Notes under the pieces: model-generated | Database searches by the model: none | Told to the model about the DNA's origin: nothing | What the model saw: the letters and a program-made list of their open reading frames with translations, nothing else | Translations under genes and position numbers: made by a program | NCBI GenBank assembly: GCA_001570385.1 | Contig: BBYL01000014.1 | Span: 240,159 to 304,158 of the forward strand | DNA: 64,000 nucleotides | Direction: 5' to 3' | Origin: Microtetraspora glauca | GTDB lineage: Bacteria; Actinomycetota; Actinomycetes; Streptosporangiales; Streptosporangiaceae | Shown here: positions 54,248-62,994 of the stretch, piece by piece | Layout of the letters: each line of letters begins with the position of its first letter | Position numbering within the stretch: the first letter of the stretch is position 1

Positions 54248-55618
54248 ATGATCCCGTTGCCGCTGGCCCGGGTCGCCGAGATCACCTCGGGTGCGCTCAC
54301 CGGCATGGCCGACGCCCGCGCCGTGGTCCGCGGCCCCGTCGTGATCGACTCGCGGGCCGTCGAGCCGGGATCGCTGTTCGTCGCGATCAAGGGAGAGCGT
54401 GCGGACGGCCACGACTTCGCCGCGCGGGCGTGCGCGGACGGGGCGGTCGCCGTCCTCGCGTCCCGGCCCGTCGAGGCGCCGGCCGTGATCGTCGGTGACG
54501 TCCTGGCCGCCCTCGCCGCGCTGGCGACCACCGTCGTGTCCGAGCTGCCCGGCGCGACCGTGGTCGGGGTGACCGGTTCCGCCGGCAAGACCACGACCAA
54601 GGACCTGCTGGCCAGGCTCGCCGCCCGGATGGGCCCCACCGTGGCCCCCGTCGGCTCGTACAACAACGAGATCGGCCACCCGCTGACCGTGCTGCGGGCG
54701 GACGAGGGCACCCGGTTCCTGGTCCTGGAGCTGAGCGCGAGGAACGTCGGCCACATCGCCGACCTGGCGCGGATCGCGCCGCCGCGGATCGGTGTCGTGC
54801 TGAACGTGGGCACCGCCCATCTCGGCGTGTTCGGCGGCAAGGAGGCGATCGCGCAGGCCAAGGGCGAGCTCGTGGAGGCGCTGCCCGAGGACGGCGTGGC
54901 CGTGCTCAACGCCGACGACCCCCTGGTGGCCGCCATGGCCGGCCGCACCCGTGCCCGGGTGACCTTCTTCGGACGGTCCGCCGACGCCGAGGTGCGGGCC
55001 GAGGACGTGACGCTCGACGGCCGGGGACGCGCCTCCTTCACGCTGCGCACGCCGTCCGGCGCCGCGCCCGTACGGCTCCGCCTGTACGGCGCGCACGCCG
55101 TCGAGAACGCCCTGGCCGCCGCCGCGGCCGCCTACGAGCTGGGGCTCCCGGTGGGGACGATCGCCGAGGAGCTGTCGGAGGCGGAGCCGCGCAGCCGCTG
55201 GCGCATGGAGGTCACCGACCGGAGCGACGGCGTCACCGTCATCAACGACGCGTACAACGCCAATCCCGACTCGATGCGGGCCGCCTTCGACAGCCTCGCC
55301 GTACTCGGTGAGGGGCGGCGCAGCTTCGCCGTGATCGCCGCGCTGCGCGAGCTCGGAGAGGACAGCGTCGCGCTGAACGAGGACGTCGGGCGGCTCGCCG
55401 CGGGCGCCGGGCTCGAGGGCCTGATCGTCGTCGGCGGAGAGGACGCAGGACCGGTCCTGGCCGGAGCGCCGGACGCGCTGCACGTCCCCGACGCCGCCAC
55501 CGCAGCCGCGGAACTGTCCACGCGGCTCGCCCCGGGAGACGTGGTCCTGGTCAAGGGGCCGCGGGCGGCCGGTCTCGAACGGGTCGCCGAGGCACTGCTC
55601 GGAGGTGACGACCGGTGA
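54248..55618 (+). CDS. murF: UDP-N-acetylmuramoyl-tripeptide-D-alanyl-D-alanine ligase
   Basis: Adds the D-Ala-D-Ala dipeptide. The 456-residue protein has VVIDSRAVEPGSLFVAIKGE, the ATP loop VTGSAGKTTTKDL (Lys114), VGSYNNEIGHPLTVL and INDAYNANPDSMRAAF. ATG start with AGGAAAG upstream, 49 nt after murE. Its stop overlaps mraY (GTGA). Confidence 0.97.
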   Translation: MIPLPLARVAEITSGALTGMADARAVVRGPVVIDSRAVEPGSLFVAIKGERADGHDFAARACADGAVAVLASRPVEAPAVIVGDVLAALAALATTVVSELPGATVVGVTGSAGKTTTKDLLARLAARMGPTVAPVGSYNNEIGHPLTVLRADEGTRFLVLELSARNVGHIADLARIAPPRIGVVLNVGTAHLGVFGGKEAIAQAKGELVEALPEDGVAVLNADDPLVAAMAGRTRARVTFFGRSADAEVRAEDVTLDGRGRASFTLRTPSGAAPVRLRLYGAHAVENALAAAAAAYELGLPVGTIAEELSEAEPRSRWRMEVTDRSDGVTVINDAYNANPDSMRAAFDSLAVLGEGRRSFAVIAALRELGEDSVALNEDVGRLAAGAGLEGLIVVGGEDAGPVLAGAPDALHVPDAATAAAELSTRLAPGDVVLVKGPRAAGLERVAEALLGGDDR

Positions 55619-56688
55619 GGAACATCCTCATCGCCGCCATGGTGTCGCTGCTGCTGTCCATGGCCGGCACACCCCTGGCCATCCGGCTCTTCGCCCGGCG
55701 CGGCTACGGCCAGAACATCCGCGAGGAAGGACCCTCGGGGCACTACGACAAGCGGGGCACCCCCACCATGGGTGGCACCGTGATCGTGATCGCCGCGTTG
55801 ATCGGATATTTCAGCGCGCACCTGATGACGTTCTTCTCCTCGGTGCCGGAACCGCCGACCGTGTCGGCCCTGCTGGTGCTGTTCCTGATGACCGGTCTCG
55901 GCCTCGTCGGGTTCCTGGACGACTTCATCAAGATCTACAAGCAGCGCAGCCTGGGCCTGCGGAGCGGCGCCAAGGCGCTCGGCCAGCTCGTCGTCGGCGC
56001 CGTGTTCGCCGTGCTCTGCGTCCAGTTCCCCAACGCGTACGACATCACCCCGGCCGAGACCAAGCTGTCCTTCCTGCGCGACTTCGGGCCGTCCATCGGA
56101 CTCGTGGGGTTCACGATCTGGGTGCTGTTCATCATCGTCGGCTTCTCGAACGCCGTGAACCTCACCGACGGCCTCGACGGGCTGGCCAGCGGCGCGACCG
56201 GCGTCGTGCTCGCGTCGTACGTGCTGATCGGCAACTGGCAGCTGCGCAACAGTTGCACCGCGGCGCTCGGCCCCAACTGCTACGTGGTGCGTGACCCGCT
56301 GGACCTGGCCGTGGTCGCCGCCGCCGTCCTCGGAGCCCTGGTCGGCTTCCTGTGGTGGAACGCCCCGCCCGCCAAGATCTTCATGGGCGACACGGGGTCG
56401 CTCGCCCTGGGCGGCGTCATCGCCGGCCTGGCGTTCACCACCCGCACCCAGCTCCTGCTGGTCGTCCTGGCGGGCCTGCCCGTGGTCATCACGGCGTCGG
56501 TCATGATCCAGGTCGGCTTCTTCAAGCTGACAGGGAAACGGGTCTTCCGGATGGCCCCGCTCCAGCACCACTTCGAGCTGAAGGGCTGGGCCGAGACCAC
56601 CATCGTGGTGCGCTTCTGGCTGATCGCCGCGCTCTGCGCCGCCTCCGCGCTCGGCCTCTTCTACCTCGAATGGATGCCCAGACAGTGA
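55615..56688 (+). CDS. mraY: Phospho-N-acetylmuramoyl-pentapeptide-transferase
   Basis: Makes lipid I at the membrane. The 357-residue protein has about ten helices and the active-site motifs KRGTPTMGG, GFLDDFIKIYKQRSLGL, NAVNLTDGLDGLASG and KIFMGDTGSLALGG, plus the HHFELKGWAE stretch near the end. GTG start overlaps the murF stop by 4 nt. Confidence 0.98.
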   Translation: MRNILIAAMVSLLLSMAGTPLAIRLFARRGYGQNIREEGPSGHYDKRGTPTMGGTVIVIAALIGYFSAHLMTFFSSVPEPPTVSALLVLFLMTGLGLVGFLDDFIKIYKQRSLGLRSGAKALGQLVVGAVFAVLCVQFPNAYDITPAETKLSFLRDFGPSIGLVGFTIWVLFIIVGFSNAVNLTDGLDGLASGATGVVLASYVLIGNWQLRNSCTAALGPNCYVVRDPLDLAVVAAAVLGALVGFLWWNAPPAKIFMGDTGSLALGGVIAGLAFTTRTQLLLVVLAGLPVVITASVMIQVGFFKLTGKRVFRMAPLQHHFELKGWAETTIVVRFWLIAALCAASALGLFYLEWMPRQ

Positions 56689-58076
56689 GCGTGGTCGTCG
56701 CCGGGCTCGGGGTCTCCGGCGCAGCCGCGGCCCGCGGCCTGGCCGCGGGCGGCGAGAGCGTCATCGTGCTCGAGGCGAACGAAGGGGAGCGCCAGCGGGC
56801 GGCCGCCGCCGAGCTGGCCGCCCTCGGCGTCGAGGTGCGGTTCGGCGAGCCGATCCTCCCCGAGGGGACGTCATTGCTCGTCACCTCGCCCGGCTGGCGT
56901 CCCGGCCATCCGCTGCTGGCCGCCGCCGCGCGGGCCGGCGTCGAGGTGATCGGCGAGGTCGAGCTGGCCTGGCGGCTCCGCGCGACCGACGGCTCGGCCG
57001 CGGCCTGGCTCGCCCTGACCGGCACCAACGGCAAGACCACCGTCGTGCGGATGCTGACCTCGATATTGATCGCGGCAGGGCACCGCGCCGCCGCCGTCGG
57101 CAACGTCGGCGTCCCGATCGCCGAGGCCGTGGGCGAGCCGTACGACGTGCTCGCGGTCGAGCTGTCCAGCTTCCAGCTGCACTGGTCGTCGAGCCTGGCG
57201 CCGTACGCCGCCGCGCTGCTGAACGTCGCCCCCGACCACATCGACTGGCACGGGTCCATGGAGGAGTACGCCGCCGCCAAGGCCCGGATCTTCGAGAACG
57301 CCGGTGTGATCGTCTACAACGCCGACGACGAGTGGTCCGAGCGCCTGGCCGGGCCGTACCGGCCGGGCGAGGTCCGCGGCGGAGACGCCCGGCTCGTGGG
57401 CTTCACGCTCGGCACGCCCCTGCCGGGGCAGCTCGGCGTGGTCGAGGAACTCCTGGTCGACCGGGCGTTCGTGGCCGATCCCGTCCATGAGGCCGAGGAA
57501 CTGGCCGATCTCCACGACATCACGCCGTTCGCGCCGCACAACGTCGCCAACGCGCTCGCCGCCGCCGCGCTCGCCCGCGCGTACGGCGTGCCCGCCGACG
57601 CCGTACGGCGCGGCCTGCGGGCCTTCACGCCCGACCCGCACCGGATCGCGCATGTGGCCACGGTCGGCGGGGTCGACTACGTGGACGACTCCAAGGCCAC
57701 CAACCCGCACGCCGCGGCCGCCTCGCTCGCGGCCTACCCGTCGATCGTGTGGATCGCCGGAGGCCAGCTGAAGGGGGCGGACGTCGACGACCTGGTGCGC
57801 CGGGCCGCCCCGCGACTGCGCGGAGCCGTGCTCCTCGGCCAGGATCGCGAGCGAATCAGGCGGGCTCTGGCGCGACACGCCGCGAATGTCCCGGTGGTGG
57901 ACGTCCCCGGGCAAGACACTGGTGTCATGGACCGCGTCGTCGGCGAAGCCCGGCGGCTCGCCTCTCCCGGGGACACCGTCCTGCTCGCGCCCGCCGGGGC
58001 GTCGCTGGACATGTGGCCGCATTACGGGGCACGAGGGGACGCCTTCGCGCGAGCGGTTCGCGGGCTTTCCGGCTAG
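56685..58076 (+). CDS. murD: UDP-N-acetylmuramoylalanine-D-glutamate ligase
   Basis: Adds D-glutamate to UDP-MurNAc-L-Ala. The 463-residue ligase has VVVAGLGVSGAAAARGLA at the N-terminus, TGTNGKTTVVRML (Lys117), VELSSFQLHW, NVAPDHIDWHGSMEEYAAAK and VDDSKATNPHAA. The GTG at 56685, with a GTGA overlap to mraY, is preferred over the ATG at 56670 because it matches the family start and the coupling seen elsewhere in the cluster. Confidence 0.96.
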   Translation: MSVVVAGLGVSGAAAARGLAAGGESVIVLEANEGERQRAAAAELAALGVEVRFGEPILPEGTSLLVTSPGWRPGHPLLAAAARAGVEVIGEVELAWRLRATDGSAAAWLALTGTNGKTTVVRMLTSILIAAGHRAAAVGNVGVPIAEAVGEPYDVLAVELSSFQLHWSSSLAPYAAALLNVAPDHIDWHGSMEEYAAAKARIFENAGVIVYNADDEWSERLAGPYRPGEVRGGDARLVGFTLGTPLPGQLGVVEELLVDRAFVADPVHEAEELADLHDITPFAPHNVANALAAAALARAYGVPADAVRRGLRAFTPDPHRIAHVATVGGVDYVDDSKATNPHAAAASLAAYPSIVWIAGGQLKGADVDDLVRRAAPRLRGAVLLGQDRERIRRALARHAANVPVVDVPGQDTGVMDRVVGEARRLASPGDTVLLAPAGASLDMWPHYGARGDAFARAVRGLSG

Positions 58077-58111
58077 ACGTCACGCCGGGGAAAACGAGGA
58101 CGAAAGCACAT

Positions 58112-59389
58112 ATGACGAGTGAGGCGGCGGAAAAGGCCGGAGACGCGCACGACATACTCCGGTGGCGGGCCCGGCTCCGTGAGCTCCTCGGACGGCCGCT
58201 GGTCTCGTACTACCTGGTCCTCGGGTGCAGCGCTCTGCTCCTCGCGCTCGGGCTGATGATGGTCCTCTCGGCGTCCAGCATCGAGTCGATGCAGATCAGT
58301 CCGGGCCGTTCGCCGTTCTATCTGTTCCTGCGGCAGATCGGCGCGGTGGCGCTCGGCCTTCCGATCATGTGGATCTGCTCCCGGCTGCCGCGGCGCATCT
58401 TCCAGCTCGCGGGATATCCGCTGCTGGCGATCTCGATCATCGGCCTGGTCATGGTGATCTTCATCGGGGCCACCGAGCTGGGCGCGCAGCGGTGGCTCTA
58501 CATCGGCGGCTTCACCATCCAGCCCTCGGAGCCGGCCAAGCTCGCGCTCGTCCTGTGGGGCGCCGACATGCTGGCGCGCAAGGCGCGTGGCGGCCTGATC
58601 GAGTGGCGGCACCTCCTGGTCCCCCTGATGCCGGGCGTGGCCATCCTCGCGGTCCTGGTCATGCTCGGTCGCGACCTCGGCACGACGATCGTGCTCATGC
58701 TGATCTTCCTGACCCTGCTGTGGGTGGTCGGCGCGCCGGTGCGGTTGTTCGCCGCGGTTCTCGGGCTGCTCGTGCTCGCCACGACGATTATGATCATGGT
58801 CGAGCCGTACCGGATGGCCCGGCTCACGGGGTTCCTGCACGTGTGGGATTCCGCCCAGGGCGAGGGCTACCAGGCGGCGCAGGGACAGATAGCGATGGGA
58901 ACGGGCGGCTGGTTCGGGCTCGGCCTCGGCAGCAGCCGGGCGAAATGGGACTGGGTGCCGCACGCCGAGAGCGACTTCATCTTCTCGATCCTCGGCGAGG
59001 AGCTCGGCCTGATGGGCACGCTCGTCGTGGTGGCGCTGTTCGGCCTGCTCGGCTACGCCGGGCTGCGGATCGCGTCGCGGGTCAACGACCCCTTCATCCG
59101 GCTGACCGCCGCCGCGGCGGTCGCGTGGATCGCCGGCCAGGCGCTCGTGAACATCGGCGCGGTGATCGGGGTACTGCCCATCACCGGCATCCCCCTTCCG
59201 CTGGTCTCCTACGGAGGGTCTGCCCTGTTGCCGACTCTCGCCGCGCTTGGCATGTTGTTGTCGTTCGCCAAGCAGGAGCCCGGAGCGGCCGAGGCCCTCG
59301 CCGCCCGTGGACCGGGACCGGCCGCTCGGGCTCTAAGCTGGCTTGGCCTGGGTCGTCCGGCGGTGAGATCTCGCCGCGCGAGCCGATGA
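58112..59389 (+). CDS. ftsW: Septal peptidoglycan polymerase (SEDS family)
   Basis: Glycosyltransferase that polymerises lipid II at the septum, partner of FtsI. The 425-residue protein has about ten helices and the SEDS features GAQRWLYIGGFTIQPSEPAKL, MLGRDLGTTIV, AESDFIFSILGEELGLMG and PLVSYGGSALLPTLAALGML. The ATG has only a weak GAGGA 11 nt upstream. The position between murD and murG separates it from the elongation protein RodA. Confidence 0.96.
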   Translation: MTSEAAEKAGDAHDILRWRARLRELLGRPLVSYYLVLGCSALLLALGLMMVLSASSIESMQISPGRSPFYLFLRQIGAVALGLPIMWICSRLPRRIFQLAGYPLLAISIIGLVMVIFIGATELGAQRWLYIGGFTIQPSEPAKLALVLWGADMLARKARGGLIEWRHLLVPLMPGVAILAVLVMLGRDLGTTIVLMLIFLTLLWVVGAPVRLFAAVLGLLVLATTIMIMVEPYRMARLTGFLHVWDSAQGEGYQAAQGQIAMGTGGWFGLGLGSSRAKWDWVPHAESDFIFSILGEELGLMGTLVVVALFGLLGYAGLRIASRVNDPFIRLTAAAAVAWIAGQALVNIGAVIGVLPITGIPLPLVSYGGSALLPTLAALGMLLSFAKQEPGAAEALAARGPGPAARALSWLGLGRPAVRSRRASR

Positions 59390-59425
59390 CCCGGCGCTCG
59401 ATCCGACCCGAGGGCAGGGAGTGAC

Positions 59426-60505
59426 ATGAGGGTGGTCCTCGCCGGCGGAGGCACGGCCGGCCATATCGAGCCGGCGCTCGCGCTGGCCGACGCGCTTCGC
59501 CAGCAGGACCCGGCGATCGGGATCACCTGCCTCGGCACCGAGAGGGGCTTGGAGACCCGCCTGGTGCCGGCCCGGGGATACGAGCTGGCGCTGGTCCCCG
59601 CCGTGCCGCTGCCCCGCGCCATCACGCCGCAACTGCTCACGGTGCCCGGCCGGCTGGCCGGGGCGATCAACGCGGCGGCCGGCGTCCTCGATCGCGTCCA
59701 GGCCGACGTCCTGGTGGGCTTCGGCGGGTACGTCGCCACTCCGGGCTATCTCGCGGCGCGCCGCCGCGGCGTCCCGATCGTGGTCCACGAGGCCAACCCG
59801 AGGCCCGGGCTCGCCAACCGCCTGGGCGCCCGGCTGACCGACCACGTCTTCACCGGCCATCCCGACACCGCGCTGCCGGGCGCCCAGTGCGTCGGCATCC
59901 CGCTGCGCCGCGAGGTCGTGATGATGGACCGCTTCTCCCTGGGGGACAAGGCGAGGTCCTACTTCGGTCTCGAGTCCGACCGCACGACGCTGCTGGTGTT
60001 CGGCGGCTCCCAGGGCGCCCGCTCCGTCAACCGGGCGGCGCTCGAAGCCTCGCCCATACTGAGGGCGGCCGGCATCCAGGTGCTGCACGTGATCGGCCCG
60101 AAGAACACGGTCGAGATGGAGCCCCCGCCCGGCGACCCGCAGTACGTGATCCTGCCCTACGTGGACCGGATGGATCTCGCCTACGCCGCGGCCGACCTCG
60201 TACTGTGCCGTAGCGGCGCGATGACGTGCGCGGAGCTGACCGCGGTGGGGCTTCCGGCGGCGTACGTCCCGCTGCCCCACGGCAACGGCGAGCAGCGGCT
60301 CAACGCGCAGCCGATCGTGCAGGCGGGCGGCGGCCTGATGGTCGACGACGCCGACCTCTCGGCCGAGTGGATCGTCCGGATGCTCCTGCCCATCCTGCAG
60401 GACCCCGAACGTGTCGCGATGATGTCCGAGGCCGCGTCCCGGATGGGCCGCAAGGACGCCGACGTCATATTGGCGCGCAAGGTCCTGGAGATCGCTTCCC
60501 GATGA
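59426..60505 (+). CDS. murG: Undecaprenyldiphospho-muramoylpentapeptide beta-N-acetylglucosaminyltransferase
   Basis: Converts lipid I to lipid II on the cytoplasmic face. The 359-residue GT-B enzyme has MRVVLAGGGTAGHIEPALAL, VGFGGYVATPGYLAARR, VVHEANPRPGLANRLGA, VFGGSQGARSVN and, in the nucleotide-binding half, CRSGAMTCAELTAVGLPA with PLPHGNGEQRLNAQ. ATG start with GGGAG 5 nt upstream. Confidence 0.98.
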   Translation: MRVVLAGGGTAGHIEPALALADALRQQDPAIGITCLGTERGLETRLVPARGYELALVPAVPLPRAITPQLLTVPGRLAGAINAAAGVLDRVQADVLVGFGGYVATPGYLAARRRGVPIVVHEANPRPGLANRLGARLTDHVFTGHPDTALPGAQCVGIPLRREVVMMDRFSLGDKARSYFGLESDRTTLLVFGGSQGARSVNRAALEASPILRAAGIQVLHVIGPKNTVEMEPPPGDPQYVILPYVDRMDLAYAAADLVLCRSGAMTCAELTAVGLPAAYVPLPHGNGEQRLNAQPIVQAGGGLMVDDADLSAEWIVRMLLPILQDPERVAMMSEAASRMGRKDADVILARKVLEIASR

Positions 60506-60539
60506 GAACGAAGACGACCCGAGGAGCGGGGAACCACCA

Positions 60540-61937
60540 GTGAGTCTTGTCAAGCTCGTACAGCCCGTCCCGGCGGAGGAGCTGGGACGGGTGCACTTCA
60601 TCGGCATCGGCGGCGCGGGCATGTCCGGCATCGCGCGCATCCTGCTGAAACGCGGTGTCCCCGTGTCCGGCAGCGACGCCCGCACCTCCGAGATGCTGAG
60701 CGAGCTTCGCGACCTCGGAGCCGTCGTGCACGTGGGCCATGCCGCCTCGCACATCAAGAACGTCGACACCGTCGTCGTCTCCACCGCGATCCGCGACTCC
60801 AACCCCGAGCTGGGGGAGGCGCTGCGGCAGAACCTGAGGGTCATCCCCCGGGCGGCGGCGCTGGCCGCGGTGATGGCCGGGCGGACCGGGATCGCCGTCG
60901 CCGGCACCCACGGCAAGACGACGACGACCTCCATGCTGACGGTCGCCCTGCAGAAGTGCGGCGCCGACCCGTCGTACTGCGTCGGAGGGCAGCTCGTCAC
61001 CACCGGCCTCGGCGCGGACGAGGGCAACGGCGAGGTCTTCGTGGCCGAGGCCGACGAGAGCGACGGGTCCTTCCTCATGCTCGCGCCGGGCATCGCCGTG
61101 GTGACCAACGTCGAGCCCGACCACCTGGACAACTACGGCGAGCCGCAGGCGGTCTACGACAGCTTCGCGCGTTTCGCCGAGCGGGTCGGGTCGGTGCTCG
61201 TGCTCTGCGCCGACGATCCGGGCGCCGCGGCGCTCGAGCCCATCGCCCGCGAGCGCGGCCTCAAGGTCGTCACGTACGGCGAGGTCGAGGGCGCCGACCT
61301 CCGCGCCGTCGACATCGTCCCGAGAGGACTCGGCCTGGAGTTCACCGTGGACGGCCACGGCACCGTGCGCCTCGCCGTTCCTGGCCGGCACAACGCGCTC
61401 AACGCGACGGCCGTCATCGCGGTGGCCCTGGAACTCGGCCTGCCGTTCGACGAGATCAGGGACGGCCTGGCAGTGTTCACCGGCGCCAAGCGGCGGTTCG
61501 AGGCCAAGGGAGAGGCACACGGCGTCTCGGTGTTCGACAGCTACGCCCACCATCCGACGGAGCTGGCGGCGGACCTGCGCGCGGCGCGTGACGTCGTGGC
61601 GGAGGGCGGCCGGGTGATCGCGGTCTTCCAGCCGCACCTCTACTCCCGCACCCGCTTCTTCGCCGACGAGTTCGGCGCGGCTCTCGGACTCGCGGACGAG
61701 GCGATCGTCCTGGACGTGTACGGAGCTCGGGAAGATCCGGAGCCGGGCGTCTCCGGCGCGCTGGTGGCCGGGAAGGTGCCGCTGCCCGAGGAGCGGGTCG
61801 CGTACGCGCCGGACCGGTCGGCGGTGCCCGCGCTGGTGGCGGGACGGGCGCGTCCCGGGGACATCGTCCTCACGATGGGCGCCGGTGACGTGACCGAGCT
61901 GGGCCCGCGGATCGTCGAGGAACTGTCCGCCGGGTGA
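60540..61937 (+). CDS. murC: UDP-N-acetylmuramate-L-alanine ligase
   Basis: Attaches the first stem residue, L-alanine, to UDP-MurNAc. The 465-residue ligase has RVHFIGIGGAGMSGIARILL, AVAGTHGKTTTTSML (Lys126), VAEADESDGSFL, NVEPDHLDNYG and DSYAHHPTELAADL. GTG start 34 nt after murG. murB is absent between murC and ftsQ, as in other actinobacterial clusters. Confidence 0.98.
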   Translation: MSLVKLVQPVPAEELGRVHFIGIGGAGMSGIARILLKRGVPVSGSDARTSEMLSELRDLGAVVHVGHAASHIKNVDTVVVSTAIRDSNPELGEALRQNLRVIPRAAALAAVMAGRTGIAVAGTHGKTTTTSMLTVALQKCGADPSYCVGGQLVTTGLGADEGNGEVFVAEADESDGSFLMLAPGIAVVTNVEPDHLDNYGEPQAVYDSFARFAERVGSVLVLCADDPGAAALEPIARERGLKVVTYGEVEGADLRAVDIVPRGLGLEFTVDGHGTVRLAVPGRHNALNATAVIAVALELGLPFDEIRDGLAVFTGAKRRFEAKGEAHGVSVFDSYAHHPTELAADLRAARDVVAEGGRVIAVFQPHLYSRTRFFADEFGAALGLADEAIVLDVYGAREDPEPGVSGALVAGKVPLPEERVAYAPDRSAVPALVAGRARPGDIVLTMGAGDVTELGPRIVEELSAG

Positions 61938-62008
61938 GTCGTGGCGGCGGTCGCGGGCCACTGGTCCGGCGAGTCGCGGCGCGTGACGGCCTCCGGGCTG
62001 CGAAGGTG

Positions 62009-62077
62009 GTGAGCCGAACCGGCGAGTACGGCACCTGGTACCCCACCTGGAGGCTCGCCGCCCGCCGATCGGAGTGA
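62009..62077 (+). CDS. Possible 22-residue leader frame before ftsQ
   Basis: A GTG frame preceded by AAGGTG fills half of the 143-nt murC-ftsQ gap and ends 3 nt before the ftsQ GTG. It has no recognisable similarity and may be chance. Confidence 0.2.
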   Translation: MSRTGEYGTWYPTWRLAARRSE

Positions 62078-62080
62078 GAC

Positions 62081-62749
62081 GTGAGGGCGACCATCTGGCG
62101 AGTGGGTCTGGCGACCCTGCTGACCGGTGGCGTGGTCGGCGCGGCGACGTGGCTGGTCTTCTTCTCCTCCGTGCTCGGGGTGCGGGACGTTCGGGTCACC
62201 GGCAGCGCGAGGGTGCCCGCCGACGATGTGCGGCGCGCGTCCGGAGTGGCGCCGGGTACTCCGCTGGCCCGGGTCGACCTGGAAGAGGTCGAGCGGCGGG
62301 TCGCGGCGCTGACCCAGGTGGAGTCGGTGCGCGTGGACCGCGGCTGGCCGGGGACGCTCCAGGTCGCGGTCGTCGAGCGCACCCCCGTGGCCGTGGCCAA
62401 GGTGAACGGCAGGGCCATGACCATGGACCGCTACGGGGTGGTCCTGGGCGAGGCGGGCGTGACGGCCCGGCTGCCCCTGCTGCGCGTCCAGCGGCCGGCC
62501 CCGGACGACGTCGCCACCCGGGCCGCGCTGACCGTGCTGACCGCCCTTCCCGAGAGGCTGAGGGCACGCGTCAGCGAGGTGGGCGCGCCGTCGCCTTCGT
62601 CCGTCTCGCTGCTCCTGGCCGACGGCCGTGAGGTCACGTGGGGAGACGCCGGGCGGTCGGCGGAGAAGACACGGGTCCTGCAGTCCCTCCTCAAGACCCG
62701 GGCCGCCAGTTACGACGTCAGCTCACCCGACGTGGTGACGGTGAAGTGA
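62081..62749 (+). CDS. ftsQ: Cell division protein FtsQ
   Basis: A 222-residue bitopic protein: short cytoplasmic start, one membrane helix (about residues 8-30), a POTRA domain (VRDVRVTGSARVPADDVRRA) and a beta domain (VESVRVDRGWPGTLQVAVVERTPVAV). Scaffolds FtsL and FtsB. Its N-terminus is short compared with the extended FtsL and FtsI here. GTG start with GGAG 7 nt upstream. Confidence 0.94.
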   Translation: MRATIWRVGLATLLTGGVVGAATWLVFFSSVLGVRDVRVTGSARVPADDVRRASGVAPGTPLARVDLEEVERRVAALTQVESVRVDRGWPGTLQVAVVERTPVAVAKVNGRAMTMDRYGVVLGEAGVTARLPLLRVQRPAPDDVATRAALTVLTALPERLRARVSEVGAPSPSSVSLLLADGREVTWGDAGRSAEKTRVLQSLLKTRAASYDVSSPDVVTVK

Positions 62750-62851
62750 CATTTCTCACGGAGCGCGCGATCAACCTGGCCAGGAGTGATCAGACGCGCG
62801 CGCGAATCGGACAGGCCGCGACACGCCGGACGGCGCTTGCGGCGAGGTTAG

Positions 62852-62881
62852 TTGACCCTGGGGGAGGGGCAACCCTACTGT
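62852..62881 (+). promoter_or_regulatory. Candidate ftsZ promoter
   Basis: TTGACC (62852-62857) and TACTGT (62876-62881), 18 nt apart. A TTGACA at 62899 may mark a second promoter, though no -10 box fits it well. Several ftsZ promoters are usual in filamentous actinobacteria. Confidence 0.55.
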
Positions 62882-62905
62882 CCGTATCAATCTTCAGGTT
62901 GACAT

Positions 62906-62936
62906 AACTCTAAATCTCAACTTGAGGGTGAGAGTT
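62906..62936. promoter_or_regulatory. Nested palindromes in the ftsZ leader
   Basis: AACTCT and AGAGTT form outer arms around CTCAA-C-TTGAG (62916-62926). The stretch is AT-rich against its surroundings and lies about 60 nt before ftsZ. Confidence 0.55.
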
Positions 62937-62994
62937 TTGAGACAGCGCGGGCACCGCCCGCATCCAACGCAAACGAGCGGAAAGGCCCCTCGTC

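Noticed and set aside
50523..55050. Long minus-strand frames opposite ftsI, murE and murF
   Set aside because: Shadows of dcw genes whose motifs are certain.
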